64,000 nt of DNA, taken from NCBI RefSeq assembly GCF_025699065.1, contig NZ_JAILWF010000001.1, forward strand, positions 149,626 through 213,625. Direction: 5' to 3'. This DNA comes from Nitrosarchaeum sp. GTDB lineage: Archaea > Thermoproteota > Nitrososphaeria > Nitrososphaerales > Nitrosopumilaceae. Within the stretch, counting starts at the first letter, position 1. Every line of letters begins with the position of its first letter. Made by a program: the position numbers and the translations under genes. This document shows positions 51,749 to 60,881 of the stretch, one piece after another. A model generated the notes under the pieces. That model had not been told where the DNA came from. It ran no database searches and saw only the letters and a program-made list of their open reading frames with translations.

Positions 51749-53350
51749 GTGCAGACTAAGCTAATTTTTGTAACAGGGGGGGTAATGTCTGGTCTTGGAA
51801 AAGGAGTAACAACATCATCGATTGCAAAATTATTACAATTAGCAGATCAAAAAGTATCATGTATCAAAATAGATCCATATCTAAATTATGATGCAGGCAC
51901 CATGAACCCAGTTGCTCATGGAGAAGTCTTTGTTACAGAAGATGGAGGTGAATGTGATATGGATATTGGAAATTATGAAAGATTCCTAAATCAAAATATC
52001 CCAAAAAGCCACAACATAACAACAGCTCAAGTTTACTCTACAGTTATCGAAGCAGAAAGAAGAGGAGAATATCTAGGGGCATGTGTTCAGATCATCCCTC
52101 ATATTACAGATGAAATAAAAAACAGAATTAGAAAAATTGCAGAAGATGAAAAGCTCGACTTTTTAATTGTCGAATGTGGAGGAACAGTAGGGGACATAGA
52201 GTCGCTTCCATTTTTAGAGGCGCTAAGACAAATTAGAGTAGAAGAAGGACCACAAAACGTAATTTTTGTGCATGTAACACTTGCACCATCACTTGATGTG
52301 GTAGGTGAACAAAAGACAAAACCAACGCAGCACAGTGCACAAGAATTAAGAAGAATAGGAATTCAGCCGGACTTTTTAGCTGTAAGATGCAGTACTCCTT
52401 TAGAAGAAAAGACAAAGAAAAAAATTGCATTATTTACAAACGTTACTGCAAATGATGTTCTATCATGCCATGATGTAAAATCAATTTTTCAAGTACCACA
52501 AATACTATATGATCAAGGAATTATGGATTCATTATTTACAAAATTTGGAAAAGTTGGAATGGTAAATGCATCAGCAAACTGGGATAAATGGAATGCCATA
52601 GCAGAATCAATGATAAATCATGAAGACAAAAAAGTAAAAATTGCCATGGTTGGAAAATATGTTACACTTGCAGATAGTTACGTTAGTGTAAATCATGCAC
52701 TAAAACATGCAGGTGCAAAATTAGGAAATTCAGTTGAGATTGACTGGATTGATTCTGAAACAATTACAGATTACAATATTCTATCAAAATATGACGGTAT
52801 ATTGGTACCAGGAGGATTTGGAACAAGAGGTTCTGAAGGAATAATAAAAACTGCAAACTATGCAAGAGAGAAAAACATACCATACCTTGGCATATGTTTT
52901 GGATTTCAGCTAGCAGCAATTGCATTTGGAAGAAATGTTTTGAAATTAGAAGATGCAAACTCTACAGAGATAAAAGCAGATACAAAAAATCCAATTGTAG
53001 ACTTACTTCCAGAACAAAAAAACATTTCAGATATGGGAGGATCATTGCGGCTAGGTGCAAACGATGTCAAGATAAAACCAAATACAATATCTCATAAAAT
53101 ATACAATGCAGATACAATTAGCAAAAGACATAGACACAGATATGAAATCAACAAAGAATACATCCCAGAACTAGAGAAAAAAGGAATGATATTTTCAGCA
53201 GACAGTGACGGAGGAAAGAGAATGGAGATGCTTGAGATTCCAACACATAAATTCTATCTGGGCGTTCAGTTTCATCCAGAGTTTAACAGCAGGCCAGGAT
53301 ATCCAGAGCCAACATTTGAGGCGTTTGTAAGAGCTGCATCACAGAAATAA
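51749..53350 (+). CDS. pyrG: CTP synthase
   Basis: 533 residues from a GTG start. The synthetase domain opens [38 protein letters not shown] and [14 protein letters not shown] follow. The C-terminal glutaminase has GICFGFQLA (near residue 390) and [10 protein letters not shown]. Makes CTP from UTP, ATP and glutamine. Full family length. Confidence 0.97.
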   Translation: MQTKLIFVTGGVMSGLGKGVTTSSIAKLLQLADQKVSCIKIDPYLNYDAGTMNPVAHGEVFVTEDGGECDMDIGNYERFLNQNIPKSHNITTAQVYSTVIEAERRGEYLGACVQIIPHITDEIKNRIRKIAEDEKLDFLIVECGGTVGDIESLPFLEALRQIRVEEGPQNVIFVHVTLAPSLDVVGEQKTKPTQHSAQELRRIGIQPDFLAVRCSTPLEEKTKKKIALFTNVTANDVLSCHDVKSIFQVPQILYDQGIMDSLFTKFGKVGMVNASANWDKWNAIAESMINHEDKKVKIAMVGKYVTLADSYVSVNHALKHAGAKLGNSVEIDWIDSETITDYNILSKYDGILVPGGFGTRGSEGIIKTANYAREKNIPYLGICFGFQLAAIAFGRNVLKLEDANSTEIKADTKNPIVDLLPEQKNISDMGGSLRLGANDVKIKPNTISHKIYNADTISKRHRHRYEINKEYIPELEKKGMIFSADSDGGKRMEMLEIPTHKFYLGVQFHPEFNSRPGYPEPTFEAFVRAASQK

Positions 53351-53357
53351 AAGTCGA

Positions 53358-54359
53358 TTATTCTATTTTTGATATTTCATAGATTTTTTGTCGTGCATCT
53401 CGAATTGAGACTTTCTTTTTCACATAGCCTTTTTTTAATAAATGACTAAGTGCCAATCTGACGGTTCTGCTTGGCAGTAATGTCTTATTTGCAAGATCTT
53501 TCTGAGTAAGGGCACCTTCATACTCTAATGTTTTTAGCAATAATTTAGAACTAGGCGGCATACTAAGTAACTCTTCAGCAAGATGAACTTTCTTTGCAAG
53601 TGCAGATATTGCAGCAGAGTCTTTTTTTAGACGAATGATCTTAGCTGGTGGTAAATATTGAGTGCACTCAACCATGCTGTTTACTTTGTACCTATCAAGA
53701 CCATCAAGAACTACCTCACAGTGAAGTCTAGCTGAAATATCACTGATTTGAATAGAACTTTTGTTTGATACTATGATTGGTCTTCGTGTAATATCTAAAG
53801 AGTTGACAGAAATTATTTCAAATACGTCAGAATCATGAAACAGCATAGGACCTCCAGCAGACATCGAATATGCAGATGAACCAATTGGAGTAGAGATAAT
53901 TATTCCATCACTATTATCGTGCCAAACTTCTTCATCGTTTACACGTAGTGTGTGTTCCATCAACATTGCACTTTTTGATGAAAATACTGCGACATCATTT
54001 AAGACTGGATAGACATTTTTTCCATCAATTTTTACACCTAGTCTTGGTACTTCCTCAACTGTGTAATTTTGTTTTTTTAGTATTCTCACATAAGACGAAA
54101 ATTCTCTAAGATCAATTTGAGCTAAAAATCCACTTGATTCACCCTCGCTTATTCCAAGTACGGGTACTGTAGAGTCAAAATGTCTATGAAAATAATTTCT
54201 AACACCCTTGTCTCCTCCAAGCACCAAAACACAATCAGATTGTTTTGCTTTTGATTTTGCAGTAATTACAAATGATTCAATTTCCTCATCATCTAGAATT
54301 TTTTTAATTGTTTTTGCTGCAGAGTCAGTCGTACCAGAAGCATAGATACCTATTTGCAC
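53358..54359 (-). CDS. nadK: NAD kinase with C-terminal winged helix
   Basis: 333 residues. NAD kinase motifs are VLGGDKG (GGD 48-50), NDVAVF and DGIIISTPIGSSAYSMSAGGP. About 65 residues beyond the kinase fold form a winged helix: SSKLLLKTLEYEGALTQKDL, then RTVRLALSHLLKKGYVKKK. The kinase makes NADP. The extra domain could bind DNA and let the enzyme regulate genes, or serve as an interaction module. Convergent with pyrG, 7 nt apart. Confidence 0.9.
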   Translation of the reverse strand: MQIGIYASGTTDSAAKTIKKILDDEEIESFVITAKSKAKQSDCVLVLGGDKGVRNYFHRHFDSTVPVLGISEGESSGFLAQIDLREFSSYVRILKKQNYTVEEVPRLGVKIDGKNVYPVLNDVAVFSSKSAMLMEHTLRVNDEEVWHDNSDGIIISTPIGSSAYSMSAGGPMLFHDSDVFEIISVNSLDITRRPIIVSNKSSIQISDISARLHCEVVLDGLDRYKVNSMVECTQYLPPAKIIRLKKDSAAISALAKKVHLAEELLSMPPSSKLLLKTLEYEGALTQKDLANKTLLPSRTVRLALSHLLKKGYVKKKVSIRDARQKIYEISKIE

Positions 54360-54398
54360 AGTGAAATGAAACTAGGAGTTCAATAAAAGGATAAAGTA

Positions 54399-55268
54399 CT
54401 AAATTGTTCTATATTTTACCAAGTTGTAATAATATGAAGCATTAGTCTCAATTGTATGTTTTTGGGGTATTTTTAGCAGACCTACCTGCTTTGAGTCAAG
54501 TGCTGCCTGGGCCGAACCACCTGCAAAACACAAAGCCCAGAGAAAGTCTTTTTCTTTTAACATAGTACAGCAAAAGGTTGCACAAAAAATATCACCAATA
54601 CCAGTAGTATCGTATACTTCCTTGTTTGGCAAAGTAATGGAATAAATTTTATCTTTGACCAGTAATGATACTTCAGTTTTGTTTGTAAAAAGGACATGTT
54701 CAACACCTTTTTTCTGCAATGCTATCATCATCTCATCATTTGTTCCATTTACAATTTTTTGAGACTCTTCAGGATTTACCTTAATTGCGTTAACGCCAGT
54801 TAGATCAAGTTCAGTATTTTCTAAAATTACATTTTTGTCTGAATCAACTCTGCGCAAAAACCCCTGGGGATCAACTAGAGTAAAACTAGAATCCTTTTTT
54901 ATTTTAGAAAATGTTTCAGATGAAATTTCATGAAAAATTGGAGTAATCAATGAACCATCTGCATCATTAGCAACGTATTCAATTGGTTCGCATTGATTAA
55001 GTAGTTTAAGAGTTCTATCAGATCCTGTAATGTTTATTGCAAATCTAGTAGTAAGTTTCTCAGATAAACCATTTTCAAATTTAATTTTATTTTGAGTAAG
55101 ATATTGTTGTGGAAAATCCTTACCAAATTTGGTATAAAGAGATACATCAAACTTAAGCTCCCTTGCAGTCAAACCAGCATAACAAGCAGCACCCCCAATT
55201 TGTTCATGGGTTTGGTCTTCAAGTGTGATAGAATCAATTGCACAGTGTGAAAACAATGCTAATTTCAT
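54399..55268 (-). CDS. PfkB-family carbohydrate or nucleoside kinase
   Basis: 289 residues. The family start GGAACYAGLTARELKFDVSLYTKFGKDFP and the C-terminal anion-hole motif DTTGIGDIFCATFCC are present. Phosphorylates a sugar or nucleoside; the substrate cannot be read from sequence. Lies 39 nt upstream of nadK on the same strand, so probably co-transcribed. Confidence 0.88.
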   Translation of the reverse strand: MKLALFSHCAIDSITLEDQTHEQIGGAACYAGLTARELKFDVSLYTKFGKDFPQQYLTQNKIKFENGLSEKLTTRFAINITGSDRTLKLLNQCEPIEYVANDADGSLITPIFHEISSETFSKIKKDSSFTLVDPQGFLRRVDSDKNVILENTELDLTGVNAIKVNPEESQKIVNGTNDEMMIALQKKGVEHVLFTNKTEVSLLVKDKIYSITLPNKEVYDTTGIGDIFCATFCCTMLKEKDFLWALCFAGGSAQAALDSKQVGLLKIPQKHTIETNASYYYNLVKYRTI

Positions 55269-55292
55269 AAATGGAGTCCAAAGATTAATGAT

Positions 55293-55400
55293 TTAGTTTT
55301 TTGCATTGGTTTTATCAAAACATTCCTGACAAAGCAAATTTCCTTTCATTATTACCAACTCCATATTTGATCTAAAGCAAACATGACACAGGCCACGCAT
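55293..55400 (-). CDS. Zinc-ribbon microprotein, 35 aa
   Basis: ATG at 55400. CHVC (C5/C8) and CQEC (C24/C27) form a minimal zinc ribbon. It is 24 nt upstream of the PfkB-type kinase start on the same strand and may be the first gene of that unit. Confidence 0.6.
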   Translation of the reverse strand: MRGLCHVCFRSNMELVIMKGNLLCQECFDKTNAKN

Positions 55401-55496
55401 TACATATCAACAATACTTATTCTAACATTAAAACATGATCGGATTTCAAAAACAGCGTAAGAAAATAGAATATTCAGAGTAAAAATGTAAATAAAA

Positions 55497-58400
55497 TTAA
55501 TCCTGAACTTTTACTCTTCCCATCTCAAGATTTCTGAGGAATTTAGCACCTTTTTCATCATACCCATCAATGAAGACATACATATCATATTCTCCTGCAG
55601 GAATCACATTACCTCCAGGAACATCACGATCTGGTCTATCTTGTGGACTCCAAAAATACACTTTAGCTTTTGCCCCAACAGGAATAAAGATACTATCTCT
55701 ATCCTCCATAACTCTCCAAGCAGAGTTACCGCCACCTGTACTACATGGATCAGATTCGGTAGAATTAACTGAGCAGATTACTCCAGCATAAGATATTGCA
55801 CCGTTTGGATTATAAAATACTGCTCGAGTTCCTTGATACACAAACCAACTACCTTGTGGACCTACATTGTATATTGATACTTCAAGTCTGTTACTTTTAT
55901 CATATACCCAATAGGATGGAAACGGAGTATCAGGAGGAGGTATTTGTAAAAGACTTGTCAAGGGAGTAATTGTTTCATCATCTATTTTCAGGTTTAGAGG
56001 CAATGGAACCCATGTACTAGTTGCAGGAGTAGTACTAACAGTATAATTCAGTCGCTCATTTGGATAAACAACAACACTTCCAAGTGCAGCAGTATAATTT
56101 AAAGTCCCATAAGTAGAATCAGTATCAAAACTAGTTCCAACAGGATCATAAAACTGTACTGGAAAATCATTAACTGTAAAAACATTAGATAAATTAGTTC
56201 CTGAAGATGCATCTGCTTTATTAACAGAAATATTCACCATATGAGATTGTGGACCATAGTGTGTTCTAGCTAAATCATACACTTCATTTGGAGAGCTGGT
56301 TTTAACAGCATAAGAATTCCAATGAACAATATCATCAATCCAACCATTAAACCAATTTCCATTTTCATCAGAATTACTTCCAACATACCACTTACCACTT
56401 ACATCAACAGAAGATGTACCATAAGAAGGACTTGAAGTTCTTGTTTCAAGAGTAGTACCAGCAAGATTTGTAATAACCAAAGTACAACTATTGTTTCCTG
56501 GTCTAATAGCAGCTACATGATACCATTGTCCATCATCATATCTGCTAGTACTTGTACAAGTTGTCACATCGGTTGAACCACTTGTACTATACTTGAAAAC
56601 TACTTTTCCAGTGTTTGCTTCCAAGTATATTCGAGCATAATCACCAGACACCGCATTATCATCCCAAGAAACAAAATACTGATCAATAGAACCTACTACA
56701 GCGTTAGTCTTGAACCATAAAGCAGTAGAATGAGGTGCACTTCCAAGATGATTACCGTTTCCAGAACTTACATCAGTTATGCTTCTAAAACATGCATTTC
56801 CTACACCATAATTATATGCACCAGAATTATGAGGGCCACCAATTGAAGAGTATACTGGTGGTCCACCGTTAGCTATGGAATATTCGATTGTTAGTCTAGG
56901 AGCCCCAGAACCATTATCCCATGAATCTGCTCTTCTTTTTTCACTTGATGATGCAGAAACTCTTTCAACAAAGATGTTTATGTCATTTCCAGAAATCCAT
57001 CCAGGTCTATTTACAATTTCTTGTATAACAGGATTAAGAAGATTAGTAGGAGTAGAATAATCATTATTATTATTCCATGATCCTGGCGACCAAGTTGCAC
57101 TTGCAGTTGTACGAGTTCTAGAACCACTAGGTGGTGGAGATAGATTGTTTGAAGTTGCAGTAAAAGTAGTAGCATCATCTGTTGCTTGAGCGTTAAATCT
57201 TAGAGTAATTGCTGACGAATCAGTAAAATCCGCTGTAAATGTAATATATGCTTGTGTTATGATGGCATCTCTTGGAATTGGAATATTGGTAAATCGCATT
57301 CCAACATATTGATTTGTAGAACCATCATAAGGCATCTCCAAATCATCATTGTTTATGTTAGTAGTACCAGATGGATTAGTTTGTTCTGCATCATCACTAC
57401 TTGCTGAAATAGCTATAGGTCCAACTAAGATTGGATTACATCCTTCAAGATCAGCATTTGCTGTACCTTCAGAGTTATCTTGAATTGCAGAGTTTGTGTT
57501 AAAATGAAATAGCATATCCTCACCGTCTCCAACCAAACTAGCAGGCACTGCCCCACTTTGCAAACGAAGTGAAGACACCCAATCACCAGCAGGAATAGTT
57601 ACCGTGTTAGATGTGTTTTGAGCAAAAAATATGGCAGGAGTGGTATCAAGGGTTATTCTTTGACCATTACTACCACCATCAGCACTAGCAGAGAACATTT
57701 GATATCTTGCGGAAGGGGTTCGATCTGTTTCCCGATGAAATAAGAGAATACTGCTATCAATACCATTTGATTGTAATCCGAGTGAAGATATTGCAGTACC
57801 AGATTCTAGCGCAGATAAAATATCTCTAACTTCAACTACAGCTGTTGAAGTATTTGTAGAGATTCCATTTTGAAGAGATGTAGTAAATGTGATCTGATCA
57901 GCATCAACACCGTCAATTGTATAGACCCATGCAAATGTTGCAGTATCCCCAGGAGCAAGACGTGGGTATGATGCAGGGGTAGGACCAGATACATAAGTTG
58001 CAACACATCCAGGAGCACAAACAGAATCATCTACAACAGGATATGGGGTGGGAGTTAAATTCAAAATAGGAGCAGTACTTGTAGCATTGTTTGTTACTGT
58101 CATCAATATAGTTGCATCAAACGAGTTTGAGATAGTTGGTGGAATAGTTCTAGTATTCATGTATAGACTACTTGTGCCAACAGAATTTACATAAAATGTC
58201 TGAGTCGTACCCCTATCTGAAATTATTTTCATTGTATATGCTTTAGTAGAATCAATATCAAAATCAATGCTATTTAGTAAATCCAATTTATTTCCAGGAC
58301 TAATGATTTCACCAATATCAAATTTTTTAACAGTATCCGGGCTTCCGGCTTCCTCAATCCAAAGTGTTTTTATCTTTACAGGGATTTGACCAGTATTACT

Positions 58401-58619
58401 AATTACACCATCAAGTTTGTTTGCAGGAGTTATTTCTACTGAAGTGATATCAAATTTCTCACTTTGTTTATCGCTTTGTCTTTTTTCTTCAGTAATTAGA
58501 GATTCAGAAAAATCACTTAAAATATTCATGCTATAAGTAACATAAGATAGAGCTCCAATTACAATAGCTACAAGAAAAACCGTTCCAATAATTGCACTAA
58601 GGCCTTTATGAGTTTTCAC
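55497..58619 (-). CDS. Giant pilin-signal surface protein with LamG-like domain
   Basis: 1040 residues. The N-terminus MKTHKGLSAIIGTVFLVAI is a class III signal: basic leader, KG cleavage site and a hydrophobic helix as in pilins. Residues about 60-160 resemble the archaeal pilin/FlaG fold. Two later beta-rich regions follow, including a LamG/concanavalin-like domain (about 610-780: ALWFKTNAV, WYHVAAIRPGN, FNGWIDDIVHWN). A region near 440-560 has repeated strand patterns ending RLTIEYSIA. Likely a pilus tip or surface adhesin processed by the A24 peptidase at 4.2 kb. It is far larger than a normal pilin. Confidence 0.78.
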   Translation of the reverse strand: MKTHKGLSAIIGTVFLVAIVIGALSYVTYSMNILSDFSESLITEEKRQSDKQSEKFDITSVEITPANKLDGVISNTGQIPVKIKTLWIEEAGSPDTVKKFDIGEIISPGNKLDLLNSIDFDIDSTKAYTMKIISDRGTTQTFYVNSVGTSSLYMNTRTIPPTISNSFDATILMTVTNNATSTAPILNLTPTPYPVVDDSVCAPGCVATYVSGPTPASYPRLAPGDTATFAWVYTIDGVDADQITFTTSLQNGISTNTSTAVVEVRDILSALESGTAISSLGLQSNGIDSSILLFHRETDRTPSARYQMFSASADGGSNGQRITLDTTPAIFFAQNTSNTVTIPAGDWVSSLRLQSGAVPASLVGDGEDMLFHFNTNSAIQDNSEGTANADLEGCNPILVGPIAISASSDDAEQTNPSGTTNINNDDLEMPYDGSTNQYVGMRFTNIPIPRDAIITQAYITFTADFTDSSAITLRFNAQATDDATTFTATSNNLSPPPSGSRTRTTASATWSPGSWNNNNDYSTPTNLLNPVIQEIVNRPGWISGNDINIFVERVSASSSEKRRADSWDNGSGAPRLTIEYSIANGGPPVYSSIGGPHNSGAYNYGVGNACFRSITDVSSGNGNHLGSAPHSTALWFKTNAVVGSIDQYFVSWDDNAVSGDYARIYLEANTGKVVFKYSTSGSTDVTTCTSTSRYDDGQWYHVAAIRPGNNSCTLVITNLAGTTLETRTSSPSYGTSSVDVSGKWYVGSNSDENGNWFNGWIDDIVHWNSYAVKTSSPNEVYDLARTHYGPQSHMVNISVNKADASSGTNLSNVFTVNDFPVQFYDPVGTSFDTDSTYGTLNYTAALGSVVVYPNERLNYTVSTTPATSTWVPLPLNLKIDDETITPLTSLLQIPPPDTPFPSYWVYDKSNRLEVSIYNVGPQGSWFVYQGTRAVFYNPNGAISYAGVICSVNSTESDPCSTGGGNSAWRVMEDRDSIFIPVGAKAKVYFWSPQDRPDRDVPGGNVIPAGEYDMYVFIDGYDEKGAKFLRNLEMGRVKVQD

Positions 58620-58840
58620 GGTTATTTACACCAACCAAATTTACCATATGCAAAAAGGTCAAGGAATCTAGAAACATGCATTTATCGATCAAATAATTTT
58701 GAATAACATTTTCTAGGAATGTTTTGTGCAATACTAGATAATTTCATCATCGTGATATATTATGTAGAGTATGTCAGAATTCATTTACACCTTAGGTAGA
58801 ATACAATAAAGGCACACAAGAATATAAGGAGGGGGAATCG

Positions 58841-59137
58841 ATGATTTTCATGCCACTTAAACGTGCAAGTCGAGGTCGTACTAAAGGAGGTAAAGGATCC
58901 TCTGGAACAGTGCAATGTACAAACTGCGGATGTACGGTTCCAAAAGATAAAGCAAAGAAAGTCACTGGCAGAATCAATCTAGTTGAACATACTTTGGCAA
59001 AAGAACTACGAGCTCAGGGGGCATATATCGCATCACCAACAGTTTTGAAATGGTATTGTATCTCTTGTGCAATTCACTTTAAAATTTTAAAAATTAGATC
59101 TGAAGACAGTAGAAGACAACGTGGAAAACTGCGTTAG
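58841..59137 (+). CDS. rps26e: Ribosomal protein eS26
   Basis: 98 residues. A strong GGAGGGGG ribosome-binding site (58828-58835) supports the ATG at 58841 over the one at 58850. Zinc ligands C26/C29 (CTNC) and C73/C76 (CISC) and the VPKDKA and YCISCAIHFK blocks match eS26, a small-subunit protein near the mRNA exit found in eukaryotes and some archaea. Basic ends bind rRNA. Confidence 0.92.
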   Translation: MIFMPLKRASRGRTKGGKGSSGTVQCTNCGCTVPKDKAKKVTGRINLVEHTLAKELRAQGAYIASPTVLKWYCISCAIHFKILKIRSEDSRRQRGKLR

Positions 59138-59194
59138 AATTTTTCTTGAACGTAATTGAATTATCAATTTAAAAATTAGACACATGTTAAAATT

Positions 59195-59271
59195 TTGCCC
59201 TTCTCAGATCGTGAAACAGTGAATCATTTTGTACTACAATCAATGCTCTAGTATTCTTCATTGTTGGGCAA
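59195..59271. other. Weak nested inverted repeats after rps26e
   Basis: TTGCCC (59195-59200) pairs with GGGCAA (59266-59271), and CAATG (59241-59245) with CATTG (59259-59263). Short helices; could be a transcript-end structure or chance. Nothing else seen in 59138-59334. Confidence 0.2.
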
Positions 59272-59334
59272 TATACTAAATTTATTCAATATAAAAAAAC
59301 GTTAGTGACCAAATAATATTGAAATATCAGAAAT

Positions 59335-59916
59335 TTATTCAGATTTTTCTTTAATATTTTTAGCAGTAGTTATCATTCTTTGAATTAACGTAATTCCTGC
59401 AATTACAACAACAATCATCACAGCAGGTTCCATATACCCTATAATTCCAATTATTGCAATTACCAACAAACGTTCTGCTCTCTCACCAATGCCAATTCCT
59501 TGTAGATTGATGTTAAGTGCATCAGATTTTGCTCTAGCATAACTTACCAATAACGATAATGTGATTGCAAGCATTACAAGATATGGTTCAGCATACCCGC
59601 CAATTAACAATCCAAGAAATATTGCAACTTCGGCAATCTTGTCAAACATTGAATCAAGATAAGATCCTTTCTTTGAAGTTTTTCCAGTAATTCTTGCAAC
59701 TTGTCCATCTACCATATCAAAAAATCCAGATACTAACAATAAAACACCACCAATAACTAATCCAAATTCAATCCCCATACCATATACTGTGGCAGATGCA
59801 AGCGCAAACAATAAACCAATAACTGTCCAAAAGTTTGGTGAAAGTCCAGCAGATGCAAATGTCTTTCCAATCTTTTCAAGTATTGGTTGCAGTGTTTCCC
59901 TTAGATTATTTAGCAT
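59335..59916 (-). CDS. CDP-alcohol phosphatidyltransferase (archaeal phospholipid synthesis)
   Basis: 193 residues, about six membrane helices. The CDP-alcohol signature DGxxAR-x8-GxxxDxxxD is complete, with D67, D70, D88 and D92 (FDMVDGQVARITG, then GSYLDSMFDKIAE). The archaeal branch makes archaetidylinositol phosphate or a related lipid from CDP-archaeol. Length is typical. Confidence 0.9.
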   Translation of the reverse strand: MLNNLRETLQPILEKIGKTFASAGLSPNFWTVIGLLFALASATVYGMGIEFGLVIGGVLLLVSGFFDMVDGQVARITGKTSKKGSYLDSMFDKIAEVAIFLGLLIGGYAEPYLVMLAITLSLLVSYARAKSDALNINLQGIGIGERAERLLVIAIIGIIGYMEPAVMIVVVIAGITLIQRMITTAKNIKEKSE

Positions 59917-59997
59917 TGTAAATTTCCCAATTGTATTTTCAAGAGGATTTTATTTTTGATGATTTTAAATTTCAAAACTATCACATCAAAAAATAAT

Positions 59998-60879
59998 TTA
60001 TTTGTAATTTAATCGAGATAGATTCATAGCAATTAAGGTAGACATTATCTTTGCAGCAATAGAGGCAGTAGCACCGTTATCATATTGAGGGTTTAATTCT
60101 ACGATATCAACACCTGTTATATTCTTGTTTTCAAGTGAGTAAATCAAATCAAATAATTCTCGAGAAGTCATACCTGCAGCTTCGGGGTTTCCTACGCCAG
60201 GGGCATATGCAGGATCTAACACATCAAGATCAAAACTAGCATACATAGAATCAAAAGAAGATGTAAAATCTTTTAGCATTTTTGGGCCATTCCCTTCTCT
60301 TACTTGTTTGTCAGAAATTGTTTTGATGTTATTTTTTTTTAGAAATTCAAGTTCCTCTTTTACAAAAGCACGAGCACCAACATGCAATATGTTATCTGCA
60401 CCTCTCTGTTCTACAATTCTTCTAAGATATGCAGCATGACTTAATTTTGTATTTGCAAATTCATCACGTAGATCATAATGAGCATCAAACACGACATAGC
60501 CAGTTTCTTTTGGAAAACTCATGTATGTACCAAATGTAAGTGAGTGCTCCCCACCTAAAATGAACAATTGTCTTTTCTTTTCAATTAGTTCTTTTGTGAT
60601 CTTACCAACCATGTCAATCATCTCACTTGCAACAACAGTATGAGTAGTATTTCCCAGATCTTCAATGTTTACAGATTCTAAATCAATACCAAATTGTGGA
60701 TGAAATATCTCAATATTGTTAAAAGCATCACGAATCACATCTGGTCCAAATCGGCATCCAGGCTTGTATGAATGAGTTGAATCAAATGGAATTCCAAATA
60801 CAATAGCCACAGGCTCTGAATCATCAGATGAAGCAGTGATCATCGGATTTCTATTCATGTATAAATCAAGAAAACTCAT
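59998..60879 (-). CDS. speB: Agmatinase/ureohydrolase family enzyme
   Basis: 293 residues. The binuclear manganese site is complete: GGEHSLTFGTY, FDAHYDLRDEF and SFDLDVLDPAYAPGVG. Agmatinase yields putrescine and urea; arginase or another guanidino-substrate ureohydrolase is possible. It starts 2 nt after thrS stops, so they share an mRNA. Confidence 0.85.
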   Translation of the reverse strand: MSFLDLYMNRNPMITASSDDSEPVAIVFGIPFDSTHSYKPGCRFGPDVIRDAFNNIEIFHPQFGIDLESVNIEDLGNTTHTVVASEMIDMVGKITKELIEKKRQLFILGGEHSLTFGTYMSFPKETGYVVFDAHYDLRDEFANTKLSHAAYLRRIVEQRGADNILHVGARAFVKEELEFLKKNNIKTISDKQVREGNGPKMLKDFTSSFDSMYASFDLDVLDPAYAPGVGNPEAAGMTSRELFDLIYSLENKNITGVDIVELNPQYDNGATASIAAKIMSTLIAMNLSRLNYK

Positions 60880-60881
60880 GT

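Noticed and set aside
58792-58977. Minus-strand frame opposite rps26e
   Set aside because: It is antisense to a well-supported ribosomal protein gene with a strong ribosome-binding site.
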